A stretch of 64,000 nucleotides of DNA from Methylomonas lenta (lineage in GTDB: Bacteria > Pseudomonadota > Gammaproteobacteria > Methylococcales > Methylomonadaceae): positions 1 through 64,000 of the forward strand of contig NZ_LUUI01000096.1 of NCBI RefSeq assembly GCF_001644015.1. The letters are read 5' to 3'. Below the pieces are notes generated by a model. That model did no database searches, was not told where the DNA came from, and worked only from the letters and a program-made list of their open reading frames with translations. Shown one piece after another: positions 38,027 to 45,828 of the stretch; within the stretch, counting starts at the first letter, position 1, and each line of letters opens with the position of its first letter. The position numbers were made by a program, and so were the translations under genes.

Positions 38027-38797
38027 CTAATCTTTTAACGGAATTTTGTTGTCTGTGGATTTATTAAACACTGTGCCAAGGACATTAATATCTTTAAGTA
38101 AATTGGCTGCATGCATTAATTCATCAGTTTTCGTTCGCCCTTCTTCAACCACCAATAATACACAATCGACATAAGGCGAGAAGCCAAGCGCGTCGTCATG
38201 CGAAAGAATGGGCGGCATATCAAAAATAATCGTCCGCGAAGGGTAGCGGCTTTTTAGTTCCGTAACCAACCTAAGCATTTTAGGGGATCGCAGCATTTCA
38301 GTTGAGTTGAATATCGGTTTTCCGGCGGGTAATACCACTAAACGATCAATACCCGGATTAACCAGCATCGAGCTAATATCTTTGTCGTGCAGCAGATAAT
38401 CACTCAGACCGGTATCGGTTTGCATGCCAAACAATTTATTGATCGATGGATTCAGGAAATTGGCATCTACTAATAATGCGGTTCTATCCAGTTCCATGGC
38501 GATACTAATAGCAAGATTGACTGCAGTCAGACTGTTGCCGGTTTTGTCGCTGGTACTGGTAATAGCCAGTGTTTTCCATTCCATCGCGTCCATGCTTTGC
38601 AAACAGCGGGTCCTTAACATCCGATACGATTCCAGCCATTTATCCGGTGGAAATGCAGAAATGATGCGATTTTCTCTAAGTATTTTGTTGTTCGGGGTGA
38701 ACACCCTGGTTTGGTTGTAAGCGAAATTGATGCCATCGAAATTGTTGTCGCTGGCATCTGCAGTCGATGGTTGCTGTAGTGTTTGAATAGTATTCAT
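38027..38797 (-). CDS. CpsD/CapB-like polysaccharide tyrosine kinase homologue, probably not catalytic
   Basis: Cytoplasmic P-loop protein of 256 residues, partner of the Wzz-like gene directly upstream. The Walker A' motif LLVDANFLNPSI and the Walker B IIFDMPPIL are in place, but the Walker A region reads TSDKTGNSLT, where related bacterial tyrosine kinases have a G-K-S/T, so the lysine is Asn. The last 30 residues contain no tyrosine, whereas active BY-kinases end in a Tyr cluster. It is last in the polysaccharide export operon. It may still regulate chain length by binding the Wzz-like protein. Confidence 0.85.
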   Translation of the reverse strand: MNTIQTLQQPSTADASDNNFDGINFAYNQTRVFTPNNKILRENRIISAFPPDKWLESYRMLRTRCLQSMDAMEWKTLAITSTSDKTGNSLTAVNLAISIAMELDRTALLVDANFLNPSINKLFGMQTDTGLSDYLLHDKDISSMLVNPGIDRLVVLPAGKPIFNSTEMLRSPKMLRLVTELKSRYPSRTIIFDMPPILSHDDALGFSPYVDCVLLVVEEGRTKTDELMHAANLLKDINVLGTVFNKSTDNKIPLKD

Positions 38798-38813
38798 GGC
38801 TAATCTCGATTAT

Positions 38814-40559
38814 TTATAAACTGCCCGCAACACGGAGTAATTTGTACCAAAACACATCCAGCGGCATGAATAAAAAGTGGAATAATAGTGTCGCAACTAT
38901 CACTGAAATCACAGCGCTAATCATCATAATGTGGCGATTTTTCTGGTCATTTTCTTTTTCTATACGACTTTCCAGATACGGAATGGTGGCCAGAGGTTCT
39001 ACGCCAAGAATATTAAAGATGGCTTTTTCACTGTGAATACTGGAATCCATCATCTCAGCTAATGCCACGGTACCAAAACCACCAGCAATTGCTAACACCA
39101 TACCCAGGAATAAAATGGCAATTCGGTTAGGACTGACCGGTTCTAAGGGTTCTTGTGGCGGATCGATTAGCGTGAAGCGCTCGCCTTTCTTTTCTATTTC
39201 CAGTTGCTGTGAAATTTGCGCTTCCATTTCCCGCGCACTGACTTCCTGGTAGCGCTGATTGGTGTTATTCAATTCCTGTACAAGGTCCATGTAATCTTTT
39301 TCAACTAACGGGGCTTGCATCAGGCTGTTGCGTAGATCGTCAATCCTGGTTTTGATTTTTTCTCGGGTATAAGCTATGGATTTAATATCCGAATCTGCTG
39401 CATCCATTTGCGATTTAAGCGTGATGTAGGCTGGGTTATCCGGATGCAAATCTACATTGGTGTAGTTGTTTTGACTTGCTTCGGTCAGCGCTTGCTGCAA
39501 GGCGGATACCTGTTTTTGCAATTTAACAACGTCAGGATGTCTCGCAGAATATTGCTTAAGCAGCACAGCCAAATCGGCTTCTCTTTCGGTCAGTTCGGCG
39601 TTCAATTTGTTCAGGTCAGTGTTTGAGCCAATTTCTTTTTGTAATGAATCGATTTCTCGTTTGGCTTTCATAACATCCGGATGGTTATCTGAATAGCGCG
39701 CGACCAGTGATGGATATTCAGATTGTAATTGCTTAAGGCGATCTTTCATATCGAACACCCGATTGCCGACAGCATTAGTAGCCAGGGCATTGGGGTCAAT
39801 TTGTGCCAACTGACCTTCCAGATAAAACTTGCGCTCCAGTGCCGAACGTTCCTGACTATCAAGACTCATCAATTGATTCGTTAATGAAGTGAGTTCTTGT
39901 TGATTTAATTGATTGGCTTCAGGTAATTGATGCAGGTTTTGTTCTTTGAATGTTGCCAGTGTTGATTGCAATTGCTGAATCTTATCTTTCAGACGGCGAG
40001 CTTCTTCGCTAAGGAATAATGCCGCATTTTCTGCTGACTCGGTTCTTGACTTGATGTTTTCTTTTAAGAATAAGGACGTTAGTTCATTCGTTACTTTTTG
40101 CGCTTGAGTGGGTGAATGGTCATCAAATGCCAGTACGAAGGCGATAGTCGCTTTAGTGGGGGAGCCATTACGCGGGTCGATAACATCTGCACTGATGGTT
40201 TCCACTTTGATCAATTCTCGCATCTTATCCAGAATTTTTTCTTCAGGTTTAGATTTGCGGTCGTCTGCGTATAAATCGTATTTTTTAACAATTTCAATCA
40301 GGTTGCTACGCGACATAATGCGCTGACTGATAATTTGAATGCGTTGGTCAGCAAAAGTTGTTACGGTGGATTTGACCAATTCGGAAGGGATTTCCTGCTC
40401 TTCGATCAGAATGGTGGCTGATGAGCGAAATACCGACGGTAAAACCACGGCCAAGATAACGCTGAGGGCTGCGATGATAATAAACGGAATAATTAAAAAT
40501 TTGCGGCGCTTTTTGACTATCTTGAAATAGTCTTTGAAGTCGGGAGTTTGATTTTCCAC
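38814..40559 (-). CDS. Wzz/GNVR-type polysaccharide chain-length determinant protein
   Basis: Inner-membrane protein of 581 residues. It has an N-terminal helix (FLIIPFIIIAALSVILAVVL) with a typical start (DFKDYFKIVKKRRKF), a long periplasmic coiled-coil region (about 150-430), and a C-terminal helix (IAILFLGMVLAIAGGFGTVAL) preceded by a Pro-rich motif (DPPQEPLEPVSPNR) as in GNVR/BY-kinase adaptors. A further C-terminal hydrophobic helix (near 545-570) is present, more than in standard Wzz. It should regulate chain length and export together with the CpsD-like and Wza-like proteins. Confidence 0.9.
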   Translation of the reverse strand: MENQTPDFKDYFKIVKKRRKFLIIPFIIIAALSVILAVVLPSVFRSSATILIEEQEIPSELVKSTVTTFADQRIQIISQRIMSRSNLIEIVKKYDLYADDRKSKPEEKILDKMRELIKVETISADVIDPRNGSPTKATIAFVLAFDDHSPTQAQKVTNELTSLFLKENIKSRTESAENAALFLSEEARRLKDKIQQLQSTLATFKEQNLHQLPEANQLNQQELTSLTNQLMSLDSQERSALERKFYLEGQLAQIDPNALATNAVGNRVFDMKDRLKQLQSEYPSLVARYSDNHPDVMKAKREIDSLQKEIGSNTDLNKLNAELTEREADLAVLLKQYSARHPDVVKLQKQVSALQQALTEASQNNYTNVDLHPDNPAYITLKSQMDAADSDIKSIAYTREKIKTRIDDLRNSLMQAPLVEKDYMDLVQELNNTNQRYQEVSAREMEAQISQQLEIEKKGERFTLIDPPQEPLEPVSPNRIAILFLGMVLAIAGGFGTVALAEMMDSSIHSEKAIFNILGVEPLATIPYLESRIEKENDQKNRHIMMISAVISVIVATLLFHFLFMPLDVFWYKLLRVAGSL

Positions 40560-40560
40560 G

Positions 40561-41886
40561 TTATTTCACCAGGCGATTGATTTGTGGTTGATAAGAAAAT
40601 TGTAGTTGCACGTTGTTGCCGGTAGCTGTCTGCTCTCTGGATGTGTAGTCGCGTTGGGCATAGGTATACGATAATTGAAAATTCATTTCCGGTGTCCAGC
40701 GCCAGCGAATATTGGGTGACACCGTGGTGTATGTGCTGTTATTGACAGTATTGACAGCATTAAACACCGATGTGTATTCGGATAAACGATAATTGGCATT
40801 CAGTCCGGTCGTCCAGCGTTCAGTAATATTGTAGTTGGCCTGAGCGGAAACCGTGGTGGTTTGTTGCTGGCTACCGCTACTGGAGGGGTTCAGTTGCTGA
40901 CCCGCATTCAGGCTGGCGTTGCCCCATTCACCCTTTCGGTTAAGGCTGGCAGAAAATACGTGACCACTGGCTTTGCTGGAAAGGTTGTTCTCTCCAGTGC
41001 TGTTGATTATGCCAAGGGCTGGGATTTCCGGGTCATAGGTAACTGTTTGACCATATTTGGTCTTATTGTCCGTATTGCGCATCCCGGCAGAAAGTGACAA
41101 TTGTGTGAGTTCATCAAACGCATATTGCAATCCGCCTTGATAAAAAAAGGTATTTGATTTTTGATCGTAATTTGTATTGACCGATTGGTTAATAGGTATG
41201 CCAAAAAACTGGAAGGAATTCTCTGAAGGAAAGCTAGTCGAAGAGTCAAACAAAGAATATGCCCCTACCAGATTAAACGACAAGCGTTCGGAGTAGGCGT
41301 GAGTCAAGGTGGTCGAGAACTGTTGGCTGGTGTAATCCGAGTACTGTAAGCTTTGAAGGCCTGCCGGTTTGTCGAAGGTGACGTCCTGGTAGCTATAGTC
41401 AAATTGCAGGGAATTCTTTTCAGTCAGGAAAAAAGAAATACTGGGGGCAATTGAGCGGGTAAATCGGGGTACCAAAGTTTGACCGGTAATATTCAGTGTT
41501 GGATCAACTAACTGGGTGTTAATGGACGATTGCTCATGGTAACTGGCCAGTAAACTGGTTTTAAAGCGTTCACCTTGATATTGATGATTGACATCCAGCA
41601 GTTTCTCGGAAAAATCCAGATCGGAGGCGTTGTGGTAAATCAATTCGTTCCAGGTAAAGCGGGTTTTCAGATCATTATTTTCAGCCTGATAGCCCAACAT
41701 AACGCCAGGCGATAGCGTAGTGATCATGCTGCTGATGAGGTTGACGCTGTTGGCTTGTTGCATGGTTACATTGTCGGCATAACGCTCGTTTGCATTAAAA
41801 TAAGGTTGAAATAACCAATCTAATGCCTGGCAATGACTGCTGAACAACACCATGGCTGGCAGCAAGAACTCGGTCTTGATTTTCAT
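40561..41886 (-). CDS. Outer membrane beta-barrel protein of exopolysaccharide locus
   Basis: A 441-residue protein with signal peptide (MKIKTEFLLPAMVLFSSHCQA) and then alternating amphipathic strands with aromatic girdles ending in QLQFSYQPQINRLVK. It looks like the outer membrane beta-barrels found in PEP-CTERM/exosortase polysaccharide loci (TIGR03016-like), which have an N-terminal domain and repeated strand pairs such as SLSAGMRNTDNKT and TTGLNANYRLSEY. It probably forms the outer membrane channel or scaffold for the polymer. It lies between the Wza-like and the Wzz-like genes. Confidence 0.82.
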   Translation of the reverse strand: MKIKTEFLLPAMVLFSSHCQALDWLFQPYFNANERYADNVTMQQANSVNLISSMITTLSPGVMLGYQAENNDLKTRFTWNELIYHNASDLDFSEKLLDVNHQYQGERFKTSLLASYHEQSSINTQLVDPTLNITGQTLVPRFTRSIAPSISFFLTEKNSLQFDYSYQDVTFDKPAGLQSLQYSDYTSQQFSTTLTHAYSERLSFNLVGAYSLFDSSTSFPSENSFQFFGIPINQSVNTNYDQKSNTFFYQGGLQYAFDELTQLSLSAGMRNTDNKTKYGQTVTYDPEIPALGIINSTGENNLSSKASGHVFSASLNRKGEWGNASLNAGQQLNPSSSGSQQQTTTVSAQANYNITERWTTGLNANYRLSEYTSVFNAVNTVNNSTYTTVSPNIRWRWTPEMNFQLSYTYAQRDYTSREQTATGNNVQLQFSYQPQINRLVK

Positions 41887-41908
41887 GTATGAAATGCTAC
41901 CTTATTAC

Positions 41909-42568
41909 CTAAGGTACTGTGATGGTGTCTCCGGGCTGCAGTAAGATATTTTGTTCGAGATCCTCACCATCTAACACATCGTCGTAATCAAACGGGAATA
42001 CTTTAATTTCATCGCCAATTCGGCGTTGAATGCTGATGTTGCTTTCGTTGGCAAATACCGTCAAACCACCCGCCATGCTGAGTGCTTGCAATACGTCGAT
42101 ACGTCTACCGGCAAAAACTTGTCCGGGTTTATTGACTTTACCTATGACGAAAATGGTATTGCCTTGATTGTTTAATAATTTAATGCTGACAGAGGGGTCT
42201 GCAATATAATCCGCCAGCTTGACTGTTAATAATTCATTAAGATCATGAATGGTTCTGCCGGCTGCAGTAATGGTGCCTATCAAAGGGTAAACAATATTAC
42301 CATCGGGACCGATCAGAAACTGTTGTTGTTGTAAGCCTTCTTCTTTCCAGACCGTTACTTCCAAAGCGTCGCCGGGTGCGAGAAGATAGGTGGCTAAAAT
42401 TTCCGGATCTTTTAAGATCACAGCGTCAGTTTTAGTTTCGGTATCGGCAGGTTGAATTTCAGGTTGTATCAGTGGAAGTTCAGTTTCAGTCAGTGGGATT
42501 TCAGTTTGGCCGAAGGTTTGGCCGGCAACGAGCGTAAAAAATACCAAAAAGATAAGCTGCTGTTTCAA
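41909..42568 (-). CDS. Polysaccharide export protein, Wza/OPX family (short form)
   Basis: A 219-residue export protein with a signal peptide (MKQQLIFLVFFTLVAGQTFG) but no lipobox cysteine. The poly-export domain (LAPGDALEVTVWKEEGLQQQQFLIGPDGNIVYPLIGTI) and an SLBB domain (VFVIGKVNKPGQVFAGRRID) are present, and the end LLQPGDTITVP is typical. It begins at TTG 42568 with AAGGAA about seven bases upstream. It is the first gene of the operon wza-like, barrel, wzz-like, cpsD-like. It lacks the C-terminal membrane alpha helix of E. coli Wza, so the barrel gene next to it probably supplies the outer membrane pore. Confidence 0.9.
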   Translation of the reverse strand: MKQQLIFLVFFTLVAGQTFGQTEIPLTETELPLIQPEIQPADTETKTDAVILKDPEILATYLLAPGDALEVTVWKEEGLQQQQFLIGPDGNIVYPLIGTITAAGRTIHDLNELLTVKLADYIADPSVSIKLLNNQGNTIFVIGKVNKPGQVFAGRRIDVLQALSMAGGLTVFANESNISIQRRIGDEIKVFPFDYDDVLDGEDLEQNILLQPGDTITVP

Positions 42569-42793
42569 AACGTATTCCTTTGTGAATGTGATAAGTTGTT
42601 ATCCGTACGGTCTTTACAATATACGGCTGAAAAACCCATAGTGTATAGATGGAATGTAACAGTAATCTTAAAGCCGTTGCAGTTGACTGCTGGGTTAGCT
42701 GTATTTAGACTTTACTTTTCAAGCCTAAAACAGTTTTAATCGATTAATTATATGATACTTGGCTTAATTTTCAAAAACTTTAGAAGTAACTCT

Positions 42794-43153
42794 ATGATGC
42801 TAAATGAATTTATAAATCGTGTTAAATCCGGCCAAATGGTTGATTTTAAGGACAGCATGGCGCTCATTGCCGAACATTATACATACCAACCTGCTGAGTT
42901 TAGTAATGGCCTACAGCAGCCTTTAGTTAATCAAGCCGGACAAAATGAAGGTTCCTGTAAGATTTTTGCCTTTGCCATGCTGCAGGGCTTAGATCAGGCC
43001 CAAACACTGGCATTATTTGGGGATTATTACCGTAAAGATGTTTTGGATAGTCCGGATGGCACTGATCATCAAAACATTCGCTATTTTATGCGTGATGGCT
43101 GGCAAGGCATTACGTTTAAATCCGAGGCTTTAACGGCTAAACATGCCGATTGA
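42794..43153 (+). CDS. HopJ type III effector family protein
   Basis: Small soluble protein of about 119 residues (starting at ATG 42794 or 42797), full length for the HopJ family (PF08888): MLNEFINRVKSGQMVDFKDS at the start, HYTYQPAEFSNG, then EGSCKIFAFAMLQGL and FGDYYRKDVLDSPDGTDHQN with the end FMRDGWQGITF. Despite the family name it is widespread in free-living bacteria with no type III secretion, and nothing nearby points to secretion. Its function is unknown. Its 3' end overlaps the next gene by 11 bases. Confidence 0.85.
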   Translation: MMLNEFINRVKSGQMVDFKDSMALIAEHYTYQPAEFSNGLQQPLVNQAGQNEGSCKIFAFAMLQGLDQAQTLALFGDYYRKDVLDSPDGTDHQNIRYFMRDGWQGITFKSEALTAKHAD

Positions 43154-44198
43154 TGTTCTGATAGTCGGTCAGGGCTTGGCTGGCAGTTTATTGGCGTGGG
43201 AGTTGCTGCGCCAGCAAATGCGAGTAATCGTGATTGATACGGGCAGCGAAAATGCCTCCAAAGTAGCTGCGGGTTTGCTTAATCCGGTCACTGGCCAGCG
43301 CCTGGTGAAAAGCACTGACATTGAATATCTGCTGCCGGCAGCGTTGGATTGTTATCAACTATGTGCCAGGGAATTTAAGCAAGACTTTTTTGTCCCCATG
43401 CCTATGCTACGGATTTTAAAAAATGCCCGCGAACAGCAATCTGCTCAGCAACGCTTGCAGCAAGCCGAGTACCAAGCTTTTTTGCGTGAATGCCATGATA
43501 TACCGTCCACTTTGATGGCTGGCTTTGGTGTCTTGCAGCAGCAACAAACCGGGTATTTAAAAACCCGCAGTCTACTAAAAAAACTACAGGGTTTTTTTGT
43601 TGCCCGTGAAAGTTATCGACAAACCAGGTTGGATTATCAAGATATTAGCTTGCAACCTAACTTAAACTGGCTTGATATTAAACCGCAGCATATTGTGTTT
43701 TGTGAGGGTCAGCATGGCAGGCAAAATCCCTGGTTTGGCGGCTTGCCTTTTCAGCCAGCCAAAGGCGAAATTCTAAGTTGCCAAACGGATACAAATTGTC
43801 CAAATCTGATTTTAAATTTTGGTTATTGGTTAATTCCACATGGGACTAATCATTTCAGAATTGGCGCCACCTTTCAACCCGGACAAACTGATACAACACC
43901 GACAGAGCAAGCCAAACAAAGTTTATTGCAAGCATTGTTAGCCGTTTATCCCGGACTGGAGTCGATTGAAGTACTTGCACACCAAGTCGGTATAAGACCG
44001 ACGACATTGGACAAGCAGCCCTTTGTTGGTTCGCATCCGCGTCAAACTAACCTACATATTTTTAATGGTTTTGGCGCTAAAGGCAGCCTATCAATTCCAT
44101 GGTATGCACGTCAGTTTGTTAGCGCACTCAAGCAACAATCCAAAATACCTTCAAATGGACATGTTCAACGATACTATGAAACGCATTTCCCTGTCTGA
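43143..44198 (+). CDS. FAD-dependent oxidoreductase of the DAO family (MnmC(o)-like)
   Basis: Flavoprotein of 351 residues with an N-terminal Rossmann motif (VLIVGQGLAGSLLAWEL, GxGxxG) and D-amino acid oxidase/glycine oxidase architecture. KVAAGLLNPVTGQRLVKS and VGIRPTTLDKQPFVGSHP are close to the pattern of the FAD domain of the bifunctional tRNA enzyme MnmC, which removes the carboxymethyl group of cmnm5U34. The reading frame overlaps the next gene, a YtqB/MnmM-like methyltransferase, which would add the methyl group in the alternative pathway. The substrate assignment is inference; amine or amino acid oxidation is the default. Confidence 0.75.
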   Translation: MPIDVLIVGQGLAGSLLAWELLRQQMRVIVIDTGSENASKVAAGLLNPVTGQRLVKSTDIEYLLPAALDCYQLCAREFKQDFFVPMPMLRILKNAREQQSAQQRLQQAEYQAFLRECHDIPSTLMAGFGVLQQQQTGYLKTRSLLKKLQGFFVARESYRQTRLDYQDISLQPNLNWLDIKPQHIVFCEGQHGRQNPWFGGLPFQPAKGEILSCQTDTNCPNLILNFGYWLIPHGTNHFRIGATFQPGQTDTTPTEQAKQSLLQALLAVYPGLESIEVLAHQVGIRPTTLDKQPFVGSHPRQTNLHIFNGFGAKGSLSIPWYARQFVSALKQQSKIPSNGHVQRYYETHFPV

Positions 44199-44751
44199 TA
44201 CTGCCCATGGCATTATCCGTGAATCACTACAAGCAGGTAATGTGGCAATAGATGCTACTTTGGGAAATGGACATGACGCTTTGTTTTTGGCCCAATGTGT
44301 GGGTGAGTCTGGTCATGTCTACGGGTTTGATGTTCAGCAGCAGGCTTTGCAAGCCAGTCAGCAGCGTTTAATGCAGCATGACTTATTGGCTAGAGCAACA
44401 TTGATACACGCCTGTCACGCACAAATGATTCAGCATACGCCAGCAAAACTGCATGGTCAGATAAAAGCCATCATGTTTAATTTGGGTTATCTGCCAGGGG
44501 CGGATAAACACATCATTACAAAAACCAGTAGTACTTTGCTAGCCATGAATACTGCTTGTCTGTTATTGGCGGAGCAGGGTGTGTTGACGGTAATGGCCTA
44601 TCCGGGGCATGCTGGAGGAGATGAAGAAACTCTGAGTCTGGAAAAATGGCTGCAGCAACTGGATGCGGATTGTTTTCAAACGCAAACTATTTTTAGCCAT
44701 CACCATCAAGCGAGTGCGCCTAGGCTTTTTGTGATTCGAAAACTGCTCTGA
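44155..44751 (+). CDS. SAM-dependent methyltransferase, YtqB/MnmM-like
   Basis: Class I methyltransferase of the rRNA_methylase family (PF06962), about 198 residues. SAM-binding motif I is AIDATLGNGHDALFLAQ, an acidic/motif II GFDVQQ, followed by MFNLGYLPGADK and the end MAYPGHAGGDEE. B. subtilis YtqB of this family methylates nm5(s2)U34 of tRNA (MnmM). The real start is one of ATG 44155, 44161 or 44176 inside the end of the oxidoreductase gene; the upstream extension of the frame is a shadow of that gene. Together with the oxidoreductase it might do what MnmC does in one protein. Confidence 0.82.
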   Translation: MDMFNDTMKRISLSDTAHGIIRESLQAGNVAIDATLGNGHDALFLAQCVGESGHVYGFDVQQQALQASQQRLMQHDLLARATLIHACHAQMIQHTPAKLHGQIKAIMFNLGYLPGADKHIITKTSSTLLAMNTACLLLAEQGVLTVMAYPGHAGGDEETLSLEKWLQQLDADCFQTQTIFSHHHQASAPRLFVIRKLL

Positions 44752-44792
44752 TCTGTTATCATGCGCAGCTTTTTTACCCGTAGATAGGCATC

Positions 44793-45104
44793 ATGTCAGA
44801 ATTTAAAAACGTCAACATCGTCAAACAAGCCAATATTTATTTCGATGGCAAAGTAAATAGTCGAACCATTGTGTTTGCAGATGGCAGTAAAAAAACTCTG
44901 GGTTTTATGTTGCCAGGTGAATATACCTTTAACACTGTTGATCCGGAATTAATGGAAATTTTGGCGGGTGAACTGGATGTCTTATTACCCGGTAGTGACT
45001 GGCAAGCTGTTGCTGCAGGTGAGTCGTTCAACGTGCCAGGCAATGCAGCATTTAGCATGAAAGTTAAAACTGCCAGTGATTATTGCTGCTCATTTTTAAA
45101 ATAA
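44793..45104 (+). CDS. ppnP: Pyrimidine/purine nucleoside phosphorylase
   Basis: Small cupin-fold protein of 103 residues, PpnP/DUF1255 (YaiE) family: [20 protein letters not shown] at the start, [14 protein letters not shown], and the end [11 protein letters not shown] with YCCSF. The E. coli enzyme splits nucleosides with phosphate. It has about 25 of 103 residues in agreement with family memory, and full length. It stands between the methyltransferase and the NYN-domain genes on the same strand, possibly in one transcript with the latter (four-base gap). Confidence 0.93.
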   Translation: MSEFKNVNIVKQANIYFDGKVNSRTIVFADGSKKTLGFMLPGEYTFNTVDPELMEILAGELDVLLPGSDWQAVAAGESFNVPGNAAFSMKVKTASDYCCSFLK

Positions 45105-45108
45105 TGAC

Positions 45109-45582
45109 ATGCAAAAGGTAGCGATTTTCGTTGATGTGCAAAATATCTATTACACCTGTCGACAGCGCTACCAAAAACATTTCAATTACAGTGCTTTTTG
45201 GCAGCAGGCTACTGAAAATCGTCAGCTAGTCGCTGCCTTTGCCTATGCTATAGAGCGTGGCGATACCAAGCAGCGCGGCTTTCAAAAAATACTGACAGAC
45301 ATTGGTTTCCAGGTCAAACTTAAGCCCTACATTCAGCGCAGCGATGGTTCTGCAAAAGGTGATTGGGATGTCGGTATTACCCTGGATGTGCTGGAATTGG
45401 CTGAACAGGTAGATGTGGTTATTTTACTGTCAGGCGATGGTGATTTTCAGCTGCTATTACAAAAAGCCAGGGACAGGTATCAGGTGCAGTCTGAAGTCTA
45501 CGGCGTGGCGGCCTTAACGGCGCAATCGCTGATTCAAGCCGCAGATCGTTTTGTGGCGATTGAAAACGAACTCTTGTTGTAA
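45109..45582 (+). CDS. NYN domain protein (LabA/DUF88 family)
   Basis: PIN-like nuclease-type protein of 157 residues. The NYN acidic residues are visible: Asp in VAIFVDVQNIYYTCRQR, Asp in DWDVGITLDVLELAE and the pair in LLSGDGDFQLLL. LabA-like proteins of this family are thought to act on RNA, but no substrate is known. It starts four bases after ppnP, so the two are probably cotranscribed. The following 246 bases up to the penicillin acylase gene contain no recognisable gene. Confidence 0.87.
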   Translation: MQKVAIFVDVQNIYYTCRQRYQKHFNYSAFWQQATENRQLVAAFAYAIERGDTKQRGFQKILTDIGFQVKLKPYIQRSDGSAKGDWDVGITLDVLELAEQVDVVILLSGDGDFQLLLQKARDRYQVQSEVYGVAALTAQSLIQAADRFVAIENELLL

Positions 45583-45828
45583 TCGTTTGAATCCAAAGCT
45601 TAAAATTGCCAGCAACACCTATCGGCTTACTTGTGCCCGTTGGGTGGTCCGGCCTACAAAATCATCGCAATCTCCGGCTAGGTAGAGCAACGCGAAACCC
45701 TGCAAAAATATGCATGCTTCATTTTATTTTGGCCTTTGGGTTGCATAATGGGCTGACTTTGCCACTGGGTTTCAATATCATTTAACCCAGCTTGCTAAAC
45801 TTCAATAGTCTTTTTTCCAAATAAATTC

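Noticed and set aside
42794..43153. Type III secretion effector (HopJ name)
   Set aside because: The family is common in free-living bacteria, and no secretion or chaperone genes are nearby.
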